Of a stretch of 63,344 bases of DNA, positions 42,164 to 50,356 are shown in pieces. How positions within the stretch are numbered: position 1 is the stretch's first letter; the number at the start of each line of letters is the position of its first letter. Source of the DNA: a virus; the IMG/VR virus record IMGVR_UViG_3300035698_021897, positions 1 through 63,344 of that record, one strand, 5' to 3'. Made by a program: the position numbers and the translations under genes. The notes under the pieces are model-generated. The model saw only the letters and a list, made by a program, of their open reading frames with translations, had not been told where the DNA came from and ran no database searches.

Positions 42164-43027
42164 TCAATCGTCATTCAGTTGTCGTTCAAAGAACGACATG
42201 GCGCTTTCCTCTTCCTTTGGTTGAGGATCACTGGTAACTGCTGGAGAAGTCTGCTCTTCTACAGTAGAGGATACAGGAGTGCCACTCGCACGCGAGTCTC
42301 CTCCGAGAACCTGCTGAATTCGATTCGTGAGTTCGTCATAACTCTTGAACTTATCATCAGCAACCAGATCAGTTAGCGAGTACTGACTCTTCCAAATCCT
42401 TTCGAGTTCTCCATCATCCTCATTCAGAGGGGATGCAGGATCGAAGTGAGATTTGTCGTAGTTTACATACCCAGCAACCTTACGGACCTTCAACTTGAAA
42501 GTAGCACCTGTCCAGAAGTTAAAAGGATTGACTGCCTCTTCATCCTGAAACTCAGGAGTCATGGCTTCATTGATCTTATCAAAGATCTTCTTACCATACT
42601 TGTAGAGAAAGACTTTTCCTTCATTCTGGGGGTTAGCAGGATCCGAAATTACATAAATATTCGAGATGTACTGAAGTTTTCGACGACGCTCTCTAGCAAT
42701 ATCTTTATCGCTGTCAAGTCCGCTGTTCCACAGTTGACTATTCATCTCGGACACAGGATCCTTACCACCCTTAGTGGTTAGAGAATTTTCGATATACCAA
42801 CCACCTGGTCCCTTGAATGCATGGGAATACAACTTTGCCCATGGCAGATCTTCATTTGCAGGAGCAGGCAGAAAACGAATTTCTGCGTAACCATTACTCG
42901 ATTTATCCAGTTCTGCACGCCAAAGACGATCGTCCTTGTAACTGTTTGTTTTATTTGTCTCTTCTAACTTTTGCTGAAGGCTCTCAAGTGAACCCTTAGC
43001 ATTATTCTTCATGTCTGAAAAACTCAT
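42164..43027 (-). CDS. 32: Single-stranded DNA-binding protein gp32
   Basis: 287 residues from the ATG at 43027, with AAAGG 8 nt upstream; a TTG two codons further is less likely. MSFSDMKNNAKGSLESLQQK is the usual gp32 start and the basic N-terminal region is the cooperativity domain. The core (NGYAEIRFLPAP, LYSHAFKGPGGWYIENSL) is the OB-fold region, and the acidic C-terminus ends SAMSFFERQLNDD, the protein-recruiting tail. The cysteines that hold zinc in T4 gp32 are absent (KDPVSEMNSQLW in their place), which I believe also holds for marine relatives. It has its own consensus promoter at 43098-43125. Confidence 0.93.
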   Translation of the reverse strand: MSFSDMKNNAKGSLESLQQKLEETNKTNSYKDDRLWRAELDKSSNGYAEIRFLPAPANEDLPWAKLYSHAFKGPGGWYIENSLTTKGGKDPVSEMNSQLWNSGLDSDKDIARERRRKLQYISNIYVISDPANPQNEGKVFLYKYGKKIFDKINEAMTPEFQDEEAVNPFNFWTGATFKLKVRKVAGYVNYDKSHFDPASPLNEDDGELERIWKSQYSLTDLVADDKFKSYDELTNRIQQVLGGDSRASGTPVSSTVEEQTSPAVTSDPQPKEEESAMSFFERQLNDD

Positions 43028-43097
43028 ACGCAAAACCTTTCCGCGAGGATCTCCCTCGCTCGTGTGTATGGTGGGAACTCCCCACCTCTGAAGTAAT

Positions 43098-43125
43098 ATT
43101 ATACTCTATTTTTTAGGATTGTCAA
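43098..43125 (-). promoter_or_regulatory. Consensus sigma-70 promoter for gp32
   Basis: TTGACA, 16 bp, TATAAT on the leftward strand. The -35 box overlaps the 3-prime end of gp33. The leader to gp32 is about 65 nt and contains a short GC-rich inverted repeat (GTGGGGAGTTCCCAC) at about 43068-43084. Confidence 0.9.
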
Positions 43126-43349
43126 ATAGGAAGTTTGGATTTTGTCTTAGGCAAAAGATTTCTGGTTTGAAATTCGACTGCTAATTTTTCTTTAATAGGC
43201 GAATTTAAAAACTTCAGCCAAGCACCCGGTTCTATACCCAAATGATCACATGAATCGACTATAGCGTCAATGTAGGTCAAATTAGAGTTAAGGACTTTTT
43301 CCTCTATCATCCTGCAAAAATTCTTTTTTTCTTGTTCTGTAAATACCAT
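43122..43349 (-). CDS. 33: Late transcription co-activator gp33-like
   Basis: 75 residues from the ATG at 43349, with GAGG upstream. The order of a helical N-terminus, then LTYIDAIVDSCDHLGIEPGA, then PIKEKLAVEF, and a terminal LLPKTKSKLPI, follows gp33 of marine T4-like phages, the RNA-polymerase-bound co-activator linking the sliding clamp to late transcription. It lies upstream of gp32, as in T4-like maps. Its presence implies that T4-type late promoters are used in this genome. Confidence 0.7.
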   Translation of the reverse strand: MVFTEQEKKNFCRMIEEKVLNSNLTYIDAIVDSCDHLGIEPGAWLKFLNSPIKEKLAVEFQTRNLLPKTKSKLPI

Positions 43350-43422
43350 GAGTGAATTATACCTCAAGTGTGTAGTGAATACAAGTAAAATCCTTTATAT
43401 ATATCTTACACAGGAGATATAA

Positions 43423-44751
43423 ATGCCTTATACTGCAAGCAATGTACCATTAGAAATCTTTGGAAATACGGCTTCGTTCGCCACCGACTTTGGACCCTCT
43501 GGTACTGGACTGACAAATACACATGTGAGCATAGTAAAGGTCGTCTTTGGTGACGCCGACACTGCAACCAGAGTATCTTCTGCTGATCCTATGCCAGTCA
43601 TTGTAAATGGCACTACTGGATCTGCTGTTGAGGTTACAGGGGATGTTGCTGGTAGGGGTGACTTCTATGTACGGAACAGTGTTATGGGTAGTGGATCAAC
43701 TGCAATTTATGTTGCAGTTGCTGGCAATACATCAGGCACAAGTTTAGTAGGCGTAACTGCAATGGTGCAGGGGTTCTCCGGTGGTCATCCTGTGGGAGTT
43801 TCCGGAAGTGTTGAAGTAAATAATCTTGCAGTTCCAATTAAAGGCATAACCGAGGATTATTACATAGGATTTGGCGGAGCCACTGGAAGTGGCTATAGTG
43901 CTGGAATCTATCCAGTTGTTATGACTGGCGGAAGAAGACTCAATTCCTCAATCGATAGTGTGACTGTCTCTGGTACTGTCTCTGCAACCGGAGGTAGATT
44001 CCTATCCTCTGGAGTTGATTCGGTGGCAGTCCGTGGATTTGACGGAGGAACTAAAGTCCTATCCAAAATGTTTGCAGGTGATGGTGTCACAATAGGACAC
44101 TCCGGAGACGCTCTGAATGTCCACCTAACGAACAGTGGTATCTCGTTCACCCTAGATGTGTCCGCAGTCCTCGGTGTCACCAACGCAAGCGAGAACCCCC
44201 TGTATGTCCAAGGATACACAGGAAGCAGCGGAGTTCCTCTCACAGTCAGAGGCGAAAACGGCGGAGCAGTTGAAATAACAGCAACATCAGCACTTGATGT
44301 CAGTGTCGGAAATGAAGTTAGTATTGCCGATGACGACATTCTAACGCAATTAGGAACCACTGGTGATATCTACAATCAACTTAGTTCTATAAAAACGAAC
44401 ACTGCGACAATTCAAACCATATCTGATGATATAAAGAGTGGTGCCGGTTCGGTGAAGATAACTCAGATTACACGACCTAGTTCATTCACAGCATCTGGTA
44501 AGAAAATTAGTGCAAATGCAGGATCAGTAGTTCTGGGTGCAAACCAAATCGTAAGATCTGGAGTCACAATAAAGGCATCATCAACAAACACTGATGTAAT
44601 TTATATCGGATCCACCACACTAACTAGAACAACATCAAACGGATATCCTCTGGATCCGGGCGAATCATTGTTCTTGGAGGTAGGGAATGTAAACTTAATT
44701 TATGTAAGATCAAATAGTGGTACTCAAAACATTCACTACATTGCCTCATGA
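43423..44751 (+). CDS. Virion structural protein, beta-rich
   Basis: 442 residues. It opens MPYTASNVPLEIFGNTASFA and contains VSIVKVVFGDADTATRVSSA, then DPMPVIVNGT, a pattern found in structural proteins of marine T4-like phages. The rest is made of short beta repeats rich in Gly, Ser, Thr and Val (VTVSGTVSATGGRFLSSG). AGGAGATATAA precedes the ATG and a TATATATA-rich stretch lies 20 nt further up. The role in the particle (head fibre, decoration or collar) cannot be told from sequence. Confidence 0.55.
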   Translation: MPYTASNVPLEIFGNTASFATDFGPSGTGLTNTHVSIVKVVFGDADTATRVSSADPMPVIVNGTTGSAVEVTGDVAGRGDFYVRNSVMGSGSTAIYVAVAGNTSGTSLVGVTAMVQGFSGGHPVGVSGSVEVNNLAVPIKGITEDYYIGFGGATGSGYSAGIYPVVMTGGRRLNSSIDSVTVSGTVSATGGRFLSSGVDSVAVRGFDGGTKVLSKMFAGDGVTIGHSGDALNVHLTNSGISFTLDVSAVLGVTNASENPLYVQGYTGSSGVPLTVRGENGGAVEITATSALDVSVGNEVSIADDDILTQLGTTGDIYNQLSSIKTNTATIQTISDDIKSGAGSVKITQITRPSSFTASGKKISANAGSVVLGANQIVRSGVTIKASSTNTDVIYIGSTTLTRTTSNGYPLDPGESLFLEVGNVNLIYVRSNSGTQNIHYIAS

Positions 44752-46064
44752 GTAGAAAAAGAACAAATCGCGTAAAAACCAATAAACCATCGGCCAAAGA
44801 TAATCTAATTCAGATTTCTTCGTCTGTTGTCTATGGGTTAAAATTCTTTGATTCTTATAAAGAAACATCCCCAAAAAGAACTTTCATGAAGTGTAAGCCT
44901 ACCGTTACATTTGATGAAGAAAAACTTTATATTGATTATACTAATTGCTTAGACAGTGACTCCTTTGCCAATATAGAGAATATTTTTGACAATTTGACTC
45001 TGGGATCAACATTTACTCTAAGCGATGCCTTGTACCAAGATCCCGCAAACAATATCGAAACCAATTTATCTGCAACCTATGTTTTCATGGGATTGGTCAA
45101 CGGAACTACAATCAAAGCAATAAATGAAACTATATCTTTACCGAGTAATGTGACTGTATTCAAATCCAAGAACTTCACTCGCATTCCTCAAATGGCAATA
45201 TCTTCAGTTGAAAACGAAAAATTGTTATACGGAGTTAAAAATCTATTAGGTCAAGAATCCACCACTTCTTTCCTGAAATTGGGAGCAGAAAAAGATTACC
45301 TAGTAGAATTCTCTGGTATTGAAAATTCAAAAGCATTTAAAATTAAAGATATAAAAATTCAAAACGACGGTTCGGAAATTTTAATACTTAAAGAGAAAGT
45401 AGTACCAGAGAATAAATTTGACAGTCCTGTTGTAGTGAACATTTTAGCACCAAAAGATATATTAGATCAAAAAGTAAAGCAAGAAGATACTCTGAAAGAT
45501 ACTCTAAGATTGATTGAAGATAGAGTCCTTACCGAAGTGGCGGATAGATTCAAGACAAGAACCGAAGCACTTGCAAAGGCTACAGTGTATAGGTGTAACG
45601 GATACCATACAGGAATAAATTCAGGTGTTCAATACTATGCTCCATGTTCCAGTGCAGTCAATCTAGAGACAGTAAAAACAGTTGGTGCAAAAACAACCAA
45701 ACCTAAATCTATGGGTCCAATTCCGTTAGACGGATACTACCCACTTTACTATTCAGCAAAGGCAGCAGTTGCAGCAAGTCCATCACCGTCCCTAGTCCGT
45801 GAAGGTGAAACTACTGTAGGATATCACATCCATGTGCTACGAGGAAAAACTTTCTATATGCCAAATGGTCTAGAGAAAGATGTTACATTCTTCCACGGCG
45901 ATTACTACGACGGTATTCTAAAGGAAAAGAATAGAGCAAAGAGAGTTGAGGATGTACCAGCGACTACTCCGACTACATCTACACCATCCACGACAACACC
46001 AGTAACTTCTCCCCAAACAACAACCTCCACTACACGAAGCAGTGGAGGAAGTAGTTACTCTTAG
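44748..46064 (+). CDS. Structural protein with C-terminal Thr/Ser tail
   Basis: 438 residues, overlapping the previous gene by four bases (ATGA). The N-terminus is basic and the middle is mixed alpha/beta. Near residue 365 it has a distinctive segment (TTVGYHIHVLRGKTFYMPNG, then VTFFHGDYYDG) that I recall from marine T4-like phage proteins of unassigned role. The last 35 residues are almost wholly Thr, Ser and Pro, a flexible tail. It is probably a virion protein paired with its upstream neighbour. Confidence 0.5.
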   Translation: MSRKRTNRVKTNKPSAKDNLIQISSSVVYGLKFFDSYKETSPKRTFMKCKPTVTFDEEKLYIDYTNCLDSDSFANIENIFDNLTLGSTFTLSDALYQDPANNIETNLSATYVFMGLVNGTTIKAINETISLPSNVTVFKSKNFTRIPQMAISSVENEKLLYGVKNLLGQESTTSFLKLGAEKDYLVEFSGIENSKAFKIKDIKIQNDGSEILILKEKVVPENKFDSPVVVNILAPKDILDQKVKQEDTLKDTLRLIEDRVLTEVADRFKTRTEALAKATVYRCNGYHTGINSGVQYYAPCSSAVNLETVKTVGAKTTKPKSMGPIPLDGYYPLYYSAKAAVAASPSPSLVREGETTVGYHIHVLRGKTFYMPNGLEKDVTFFHGDYYDGILKEKNRAKRVEDVPATTPTTSTPSTTTPVTSPQTTTSTTRSSGGSSYS

Positions 46065-46070
46065 TAAAAT

Positions 46071-46140
46071 TGTCCCGCCAAGATTCGAACTTGGACACAG
46101 AGAACCAAAATCTCCGGTGCTACCGTTACACCACGGGACA
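46071..46140 (-). tRNA. tRNA-Gln (UUG)
   Basis: The full cloverleaf is visible: acceptor TGTCCCG/CGGGACA, anticodon stem GGAGA/TCTCT around loop TTTTGGT (anticodon TTG), and T arm CCAAG-TTCGAAT-CTTGG. CCA is not encoded. It reads CAA. It closes the leftward gene run that starts near 48650. Confidence 0.93.
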
Positions 46141-46147
46141 TCATAAA

Positions 46148-46351
46148 TTAAATACCAAAAACCAATCTAATTCTTTCCCAAAGGCTTGGTAGATCCTCTG
46201 GGTTATTTTCTGCTCGTCTCTGCGCTCGTAGAACTTCTTTGTCTGTCAGGAGAATCCATACAGATTCTCCGTCGAGTCTGACCCTAGAAGCCCAATAAAC
46301 TGTAGCCTCTCTATCGCTCTTTCTATTTTTGTTTTCTTTTCTGCTATCCAT
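46148..46351 (-). CDS. Small basic protein, unknown
   Basis: 67 residues, with a very charged N-terminus (MDSRKENKNRKSDREATV), then a region with aromatic and Trp residues (YWASRVRLDGESVWILLTD) and a helical end. It overlaps the SpoU gene by eight bases and is followed by tRNA-Gln, so it is in the same transcript. I recognise no family. Confidence 0.55.
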   Translation of the reverse strand: MDSRKENKNRKSDREATVYWASRVRLDGESVWILLTDKEVLRAQRRAENNPEDLPSLWERIRLVFGI

Positions 46352-46895
46352 TGTAGTTCCCCTTTCTCATATTTATCTTGGAGCAGTATTCATGCATGGC
46401 AATTCCTGATGCGGTTCCTACATTCAGACTACGAACAGTTCCGTATTGTGGAATGTACGCAATGTCGTCTGCTACTTCAATAAATTCTTGTGGGACTCCG
46501 ACTTGCTCTTGACCGAAGACCAGTAGTGTGTGTTTTTCTTTAGGCCAGTCAAGTGTAGAAATGTCTCGACTACCTTCAATGTTATCCACACAGACGATAT
46601 GATAATCAAATATTTTATCCATGAGTTGTCCATGTTCATCTTCCTTGAAATAAGTCATTCGATTATAGTTGTGCGTACCAACCGCACCACGACGATCCCA
46701 TTGCTTTTTTCCGTAGATGATTACTTCTTGCGCGAGGAAGGCATTAGCGTTACGCACAACAGTAGCAATATTGAAGTCATTATGTAAGTTTGTACAAAGT
46801 ACGGAATAATCATGTCGCTTTTCGTCAAGATCGGCCAGTATTGCATCGTGTTTCCAGTAGTGGTAGTGATCAATGATATTTCGGTCTTCGGTCAT
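46344..46895 (-). CDS. SpoU-family RNA 2'-O-methyltransferase
   Basis: 183 residues with the three SpoU/SPOUT motifs: NDFNIATVVRNANAF at about 39-53 (catalytic Asn and Arg), LLVFGQEQVGVP at about 124-135 and SLNVGTASGIAMHEY at about 155-169, the last two forming the deep knot that binds S-adenosylmethionine. The family methylates ribose 2'-OH groups in tRNA or rRNA. It is a minimal core size, like TrmL or TrmH without extra domains. In this window it lies among tRNA genes, overlapping the upstream gene by four bases, so modification of phage or host tRNA is the likely purpose. The substrate is unknown. Confidence 0.88.
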   Translation of the reverse strand: MTEDRNIIDHYHYWKHDAILADLDEKRHDYSVLCTNLHNDFNIATVVRNANAFLAQEVIIYGKKQWDRRGAVGTHNYNRMTYFKEDEHGQLMDKIFDYHIVCVDNIEGSRDISTLDWPKEKHTLLVFGQEQVGVPQEFIEVADDIAYIPQYGTVRSLNVGTASGIAMHEYCSKINMRKGNYNG

Positions 46896-47698
46896 TCCAG
46901 TCCATTTGCATAGGGTGCCTGTTTATCTTTGGTTCGTTCGTATCTCGGTTTACCCCAACGATTGTACCACAACTGCACTATCTCGTCAACCGATTTGTCA
47001 GTAGATGGAGAGTAATACACACCTCTTTTTTTGCCGTGCATCATTGAATTCTTTATACCTTTTGCTTTATTATAAGCGGCAATTCGTCTCATTCGAGGAT
47101 TACTGCCAGCACCAAAGGCACATGAAGGAATTTCAACATCATTTTCTCTCATCCATCGAATCATTTTCTTGTATTCTTCTTCCGAAATATGCTCATGTCC
47201 ATACCCCTTCGTGTAGCCCAAAAATTTGTATACCCGATTATATTGGGCCCCTCGGCCGTTAAGGGATGTTGTGGTTATTCCCTTCAAATCATCTTTATAT
47301 TGATGCTTATAAAAAGAAGAAACCTTGGACGAAGTGGCCAGCATACTAATTAACTTACCAACATTCCAGTGCCACGAGATTGGTTGCAGTCCTACGCATG
47401 TTGACATATCAAGATATTGTTTGAGAACATATCCCTTTTCTGATGGATCCTTGGGAAACTCAAGGTACTGATCTCTTACCCCAAGATTAATAACCGGACT
47501 AGAGAATCCCATCACACCCAGAAGAGAATCATCATGCCAAACAGCAAACCCAAAAGTCCTTCCCGGTGCTGGTCGAGTAGTTGCTTTACTGACATGTTTT
47601 ACGATACCAAATAGATCACCAGTAGAAATTTTAGAAATATCAATTAGATGGGGATCTAGTTCTATTAGTCCATGAGTATATGATATATTGTTTACCAT
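46892..47698 (-). CDS. DUF4338/Mom-like GNAT-fold protein
   Basis: About 268 residues from the ATG at 47698, which lies in the HNH gene's stop region; an 18-residue longer reading from a GTG overlaps HNH coding sequence and is unlikely. The core (FGFAVWHDDSLLGVMGFSSP, VRDQYLEF, LDMSTCVGLQPISWHW, ITTTSLNGRGAQYNRVYKFL) resembles the acetyltransferase-like DUF4338 group, which includes DruA of Druantia, and is broadly like Mu Mom. These are linked to DNA modification or defence. The family call is by eye. Pairing with an HNH protein suggests a joint DNA-directed role. Confidence 0.45.
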   Translation of the reverse strand: MVNNISYTHGLIELDPHLIDISKISTGDLFGIVKHVSKATTRPAPGRTFGFAVWHDDSLLGVMGFSSPVINLGVRDQYLEFPKDPSEKGYVLKQYLDMSTCVGLQPISWHWNVGKLISMLATSSKVSSFYKHQYKDDLKGITTTSLNGRGAQYNRVYKFLGYTKGYGHEHISEEEYKKMIRWMRENDVEIPSCAFGAGSNPRMRRIAAYNKAKGIKNSMMHGKKRGVYYSPSTDKSVDEIVQLWYNRWGKPRYERTKDKQAPYANGLE

Positions 47699-48069
47699 AA
47701 TCGATCCAGATTGCCTGGCAAATGAATGTCTGATTCTGAGCGGAACATCCACTCACTCGCTACTAACTTATCACCACGATAATCCTTAAATGCTAAATTA
47801 GCATACATCATAACTATTCTTACATTACCACGCATATAACCAATGACATTGTTTATTCTCTCTAACGAAGGTTGCATTAGCCATCGAGGATTCAATTTAT
47901 CGTTAACGAAAACATCATTCATATCAATAGGATGTCCAGTATATGCACAAAGGCCTTTTTGTTCATTATGAAAAAGATTCGCTAAGTATAGCGAATCAAG
48001 ATCAATATTATTTCCCCTCTCACTATAAAACTCAAACCGTTCGACAGTCTCTCCATTCTCCAGAGTCAA
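47692..48069 (-). CDS. HNH-like endonuclease
   Basis: About 125 residues; the start is uncertain because the frame opens with TTG and has no clear ATG. The core GLCAYTGHPIDMND, then PSLERINNVIGYMRGNVRIV, then MMYANLAF is a compact HNH/treble-clef variant of the type C..TG.P....S.DRI....GY..GN...V....N. Such proteins in phages act as free-standing homing or packaging-associated nucleases. The gene overlaps the DUF4338-like gene by a few bases. A 26-bp palindrome lies just upstream. Confidence 0.65.
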   Translation of the reverse strand: MTLENGETVERFEFYSERGNNIDLDSLYLANLFHNEQKGLCAYTGHPIDMNDVFVNDKLNPRWLMQPSLERINNVIGYMRGNVRIVMMYANLAFKDYRGDKLVASEWMFRSESDIHLPGNLDRLW

Positions 48070-48092
48070 GAGATTATTTTTATTTCCACCAG

Positions 48093-48128
48093 ACTGATTT
48101 CCGGCGGAAATCAGTACTGATTTCCGCC
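48093..48128. repeat. 26-bp perfect palindrome plus third half-site
   Basis: Positions 48103-48128 form a perfect palindrome with arms GGCGGAAATCAGT and ACTGATTTCCGCC, and 48093-48102 repeats ten bases of one arm. On the leftward transcript the middle arm could pair with either neighbour. It lies 24-60 nt before the HNH frame. No T-run follows, so a simple terminator is unlikely; an operator or a two-state leader is possible. Confidence 0.85.
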
Positions 48129-48184
48129 TGCTCGTGTTCGTTCACCTTGCTTGGCCTTTCCAATACATTTCTTGTACGGACACT

Positions 48185-48394
48185 TCACCTCGCTCTCGCC
48201 CACTCACGATCAAGCCGGCGAACATTTTCCTTACCCTTCGCAATGAAGAGTTCGCTATCGCACTTGTGACTATAGATCACGCGAGCGATTACTGGAATGG
48301 AGTTTCGATCAGCACAGTTTATACAATACTCAGCAGAGGGAAGTGCTTCAAGCCGAGCGGCAGAAATAGAATTTTTACAATCAAGACAGATCAT
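48185..48394 (-). CDS. DksA/TraR-type zinc-finger protein
   Basis: 69 residues from the ATG at 48394, with CGAGGA upstream; the frame is open further but that part overlaps the preceding gene. C3, C6, C24 and C27 (ICLDCKNSIS and EYCINCADR) form the four-cysteine zinc finger of DksA/TraR proteins, which bind the RNA polymerase secondary channel. It lacks the long N-terminal coiled coil, as do many phage versions, so an effect on host transcription is only a guess. Confidence 0.7.
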   Translation of the reverse strand: MICLDCKNSISAARLEALPSAEYCINCADRNSIPVIARVIYSHKCDSELFIAKGKENVRRLDREWARAR

Positions 48395-48647
48395 CGTTTT
48401 CCTCGGTAAATCGTCCTCGCAGGATTCTAGTATCCATACGATTTCTAAATTCCTTTGAGTTCTCCCATAGACGAACATCACCCATGAGATCTCTTTTACA
48501 TTTCCATATCATACCACACATCACAATGAAAGCAAGAGTCATTCCATATTCTACGGGAAGAATTTTTGCGATCATTAGAATACCAAGAAGGGCATTCGAT
48601 GCGGTCATGATGATCAGTGTTGTTATCGCATATTGTTGTTCAATCAT
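48381..48647 (-). CDS. Small membrane protein, two helices
   Basis: 88 residues. Two hydrophobic helices at about 8-28 (ITTLIIMTASNALLGILMIA) and 33-50 (EYGMTLAFIVMCGMIWKC), followed by a charged cytoplasmic-type tail. AAGGA lies 6 nt before the ATG. No family recognised. It overlaps the zinc-finger gene start, so the two are coupled. Confidence 0.6.
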   Translation of the reverse strand: MIEQQYAITTLIIMTASNALLGILMIAKILPVEYGMTLAFIVMCGMIWKCKRDLMGDVRLWENSKEFRNRMDTRILRGRFTEENDDLS

Positions 48648-48656
48648 AGTGTTCCT

Positions 48657-48869
48657 TCAGATAAGACGGTCTTTTAGAATATTCCATTTCATCAATTCAG
48701 TTTCGTGTTCGACGATTTTACCCATCACAACTTCACGCAGACGATCGCTATCATATGAATAGACAGCATAGTGTCCTTTAATGAATACAATATCGTCTCC
48801 ATTTTCTGGAGTGTGAATCTGATAGGGACCATTGAAGTCGTGAACTGCTTCGTGTTCTCTTGGTGTCAT
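48657..48869 (-). CDS. Small protein, unknown
   Basis: 70 residues, acidic, mixed alpha/beta (DDIVFIKGHYAVYSYDSDRL), with AGGA upstream of the ATG and a four-base overlap with the previous gene. No family recognised. It is part of the run of small genes downstream of the tRNA-Leu/Asn promoter. Confidence 0.5.
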   Translation of the reverse strand: MTPREHEAVHDFNGPYQIHTPENGDDIVFIKGHYAVYSYDSDRLREVVMGKIVEHETELMKWNILKDRLI

Positions 48870-49201
48870 TTGTGGTTTTTCCTAAAATGATCATTGTTAT
48901 CATTTGCGTCGGCCGCGGCATCCTTCGCGTACCATTCGGCGTAGATGATTCGTGATTCCTCGTTGGGATTTTCACCTGTCGCACTTTCCTCGATGATCCT
49001 CTGACCTTCGGGAGAAACCCAAGCATCAAACTCATGAGTAAATCGGGCTTGTTCATATCGATTAATAATCCTACCAGTTACAAAACAGATATCTTCCATA
49101 CCAATCCATTCTTCTACCATACGGGGCAGAACCTTAATCATTGTTCTATCTTCGTTCATATAATTTGCAATCCAATTTTCTACATGTGTGGGGAGAGTCA
49201 T
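48866..49201 (-). CDS. Small protein, unknown
   Basis: 111 residues if started at the ATG at 49201, which overlaps the stop of the previous gene (ATGA) and has GAGGA about 12 nt upstream; a longer start at 49246 is possible. It contains ENWIANYMNEDRTMIKVLP, then RMVEEWIGMEDICFVTG, and an Ala/Asp-rich C-terminus. No family recognised. Confidence 0.5.
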   Translation of the reverse strand: MTLPTHVENWIANYMNEDRTMIKVLPRMVEEWIGMEDICFVTGRIINRYEQARFTHEFDAWVSPEGQRIIEESATGENPNEESRIIYAEWYAKDAAADANDNNDHFRKNHK

Positions 49202-49383
49202 ACTAACCATTTTCCTCGTTTTACGATGCGAGTAGTTTGAATACATTCGCCGCGAGCGTGCATTTTACGCTGCTTGGCGATTCCCTTACCCAGTCGCATG
49301 GTGGGAATACCACCGTGTCGTTTGATTGCGCCGGCTTCTCGTTCTGCTTCCAAATCAAACCTATCTAATTCACGCTTTGCCAA
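49198..49383 (-). CDS. Small basic protein, unknown, TTG start likely
   Basis: 61 residues if started at the TTG at 49383, which has GAAAGG at a good distance. The only upstream alternatives run into tRNA-Asn. It is helical and then basic (RELDRFDLEAEREAGAIKRH, KRGKWLV). It is transcribed behind tRNA-Leu and tRNA-Asn. Confidence 0.45.
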   Translation of the reverse strand: MAKRELDRFDLEAEREAGAIKRHGGIPTMRLGKGIAKQRKMHARGECIQTTRIVKRGKWLV

Positions 49384-49405
49384 TTGAAACCTTTCATAAA
49401 AAAAC

Positions 49406-49477
<72 letters not shown>

Positions 49478-49482
49478 AAAAA

Positions 49483-49567
49483 TGCCGAGAGTGGGACTCG
49501 AACCCACAAGATCGTAAAGATCGGCAGATTTTAAGTCTGCTGCGTATGCCAATTCCGCCATCCCGGC
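49483..49567 (-). tRNA. tRNA-Leu (UAA)
   Basis: 85-nt class II tRNA: acceptor GCCGGGA/TCTCGGC, anticodon stem GCAGA/TCTGC with loop CTTAAAA (anticodon TAA), and a long variable arm CGATCTTTACGATC. It reads UUA. It is the first product of the consensus promoter at 49583-49610. Confidence 0.94.
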
Positions 49568-49582
49568 TGTGTTCATACGCAT

Positions 49583-49610
49583 ATTATACCATAGATTATG
49601 GTGATGTCAA
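49583..49610 (-). promoter_or_regulatory. Consensus sigma-70 promoter for tRNA-Leu/Asn
   Basis: TTGACA, 16 bp, TATAAT on the leftward strand. The -35 box abuts the stop of the preceding gene. It drives tRNA-Leu, tRNA-Asn and probably the small genes behind them. Confidence 0.9.
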
Positions 49611-49961
49611 TTATGATCGAGTAATTTGGAGTATTTTTTCTAGTTGCAATTCGCACTGTGCCTTACGCTGCTTGCCGGGCCAGTAGAGATAATCTTTAGA
49701 TTGATCTTTCATCAAATTCTGTAAAACTGGAATAATTAATGCCTCTATTTCTCCAAATTTGGCTTTCATTAATTCATCATATTGGTTCTTAACAGCACCC
49801 GCCCCCTCGCATGTGCTGTTCATCTCCAAGATCAAATCCAATTTATTTTTAATTGAAAGTATCTCTTCGGACGGTTCGGCCTGAACTTCTGGATTTTGAA
49901 GAATATTGGCCAATTCTTCTTCATTTACTGCGGTGAATCCGAAATCAAAATTATTAGACAT
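49611..49961 (-). CDS. Conserved T4-like phage protein, unknown
   Basis: 116 residues. MSNNFDFGFTAVNEEELANI at the N-terminus and KDYLYWPGKQRKAQCELQL at the C-terminus recall a small conserved protein of marine T4-like phages with a DYIYWPNR motif; its role is not known to me. It is helical and acidic. It is the last gene of the leftward protease/dockerin group. Confidence 0.6.
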   Translation of the reverse strand: MSNNFDFGFTAVNEEELANILQNPEVQAEPSEEILSIKNKLDLILEMNSTCEGAGAVKNQYDELMKAKFGEIEALIIPVLQNLMKDQSKDYLYWPGKQRKAQCELQLEKILQITRS

Positions 49962-49969
49962 TTTTTCTC

Positions 49970-50356
49970 CTATGTTCTATCAGGTGGATAGGCAGTAATA
50001 AAGTTGCCCATATCATTCCATCCATACAATATCCATACATCCCCTACCTGAAACTCATCTGGCTTTATCAGTGTTGACCACCAAATCCCATTGCCATATT
50101 GCGAAGATCCATCTGGTGGCTGTACTGTAGAATAACCATTTACATTACCAGAATCAGTTGCTACTGTAGCAATCATTTCACCATCTCTGTACATCTCAAC
50201 AACCCATCTTGAATTTGGATTTTCTGTTATCCAATCCATACCATCAGATAAATTGACAGACTGATAATTATATGTCGATGCTGAAATGGCGGCCGGACCT
50301 CCTGATCCTGTGTCATCTTCGACACCAAGATCACCCTTGACTAGATCAACCGCCAA
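49970..50356 (-). CDS. Small protein of dockerin operon, unknown
   Basis: 128 residues, no Cys, with aromatic-rich beta segments (GMDWITENPNSRWVVEMYRD, VWILYGWNDMGNFI). It overlaps the end of the secreted dockerin gene by 16 nt, so it is translated with it. No signal peptide and no family recognised. Given its company it could be a partner of the dockerin protein or a virion component. Confidence 0.5.
   Translation of the reverse strand: MAVDLVKGDLGVEDDTGSGGPAAISASTYNYQSVNLSDGMDWITENPNSRWVVEMYRDGEMIATVATDSGNVNGYSTVQPPDGSSQYGNGIWWSTLIKPDEFQVGDVWILYGWNDMGNFITAYPPDRT

Noticed and set aside
47699-47752. N-terminal 18-residue extension of the DUF4338-like protein
   Set aside because: It starts with GTG without a ribosome-binding site and lies wholly within the coding end of the HNH gene in another frame.
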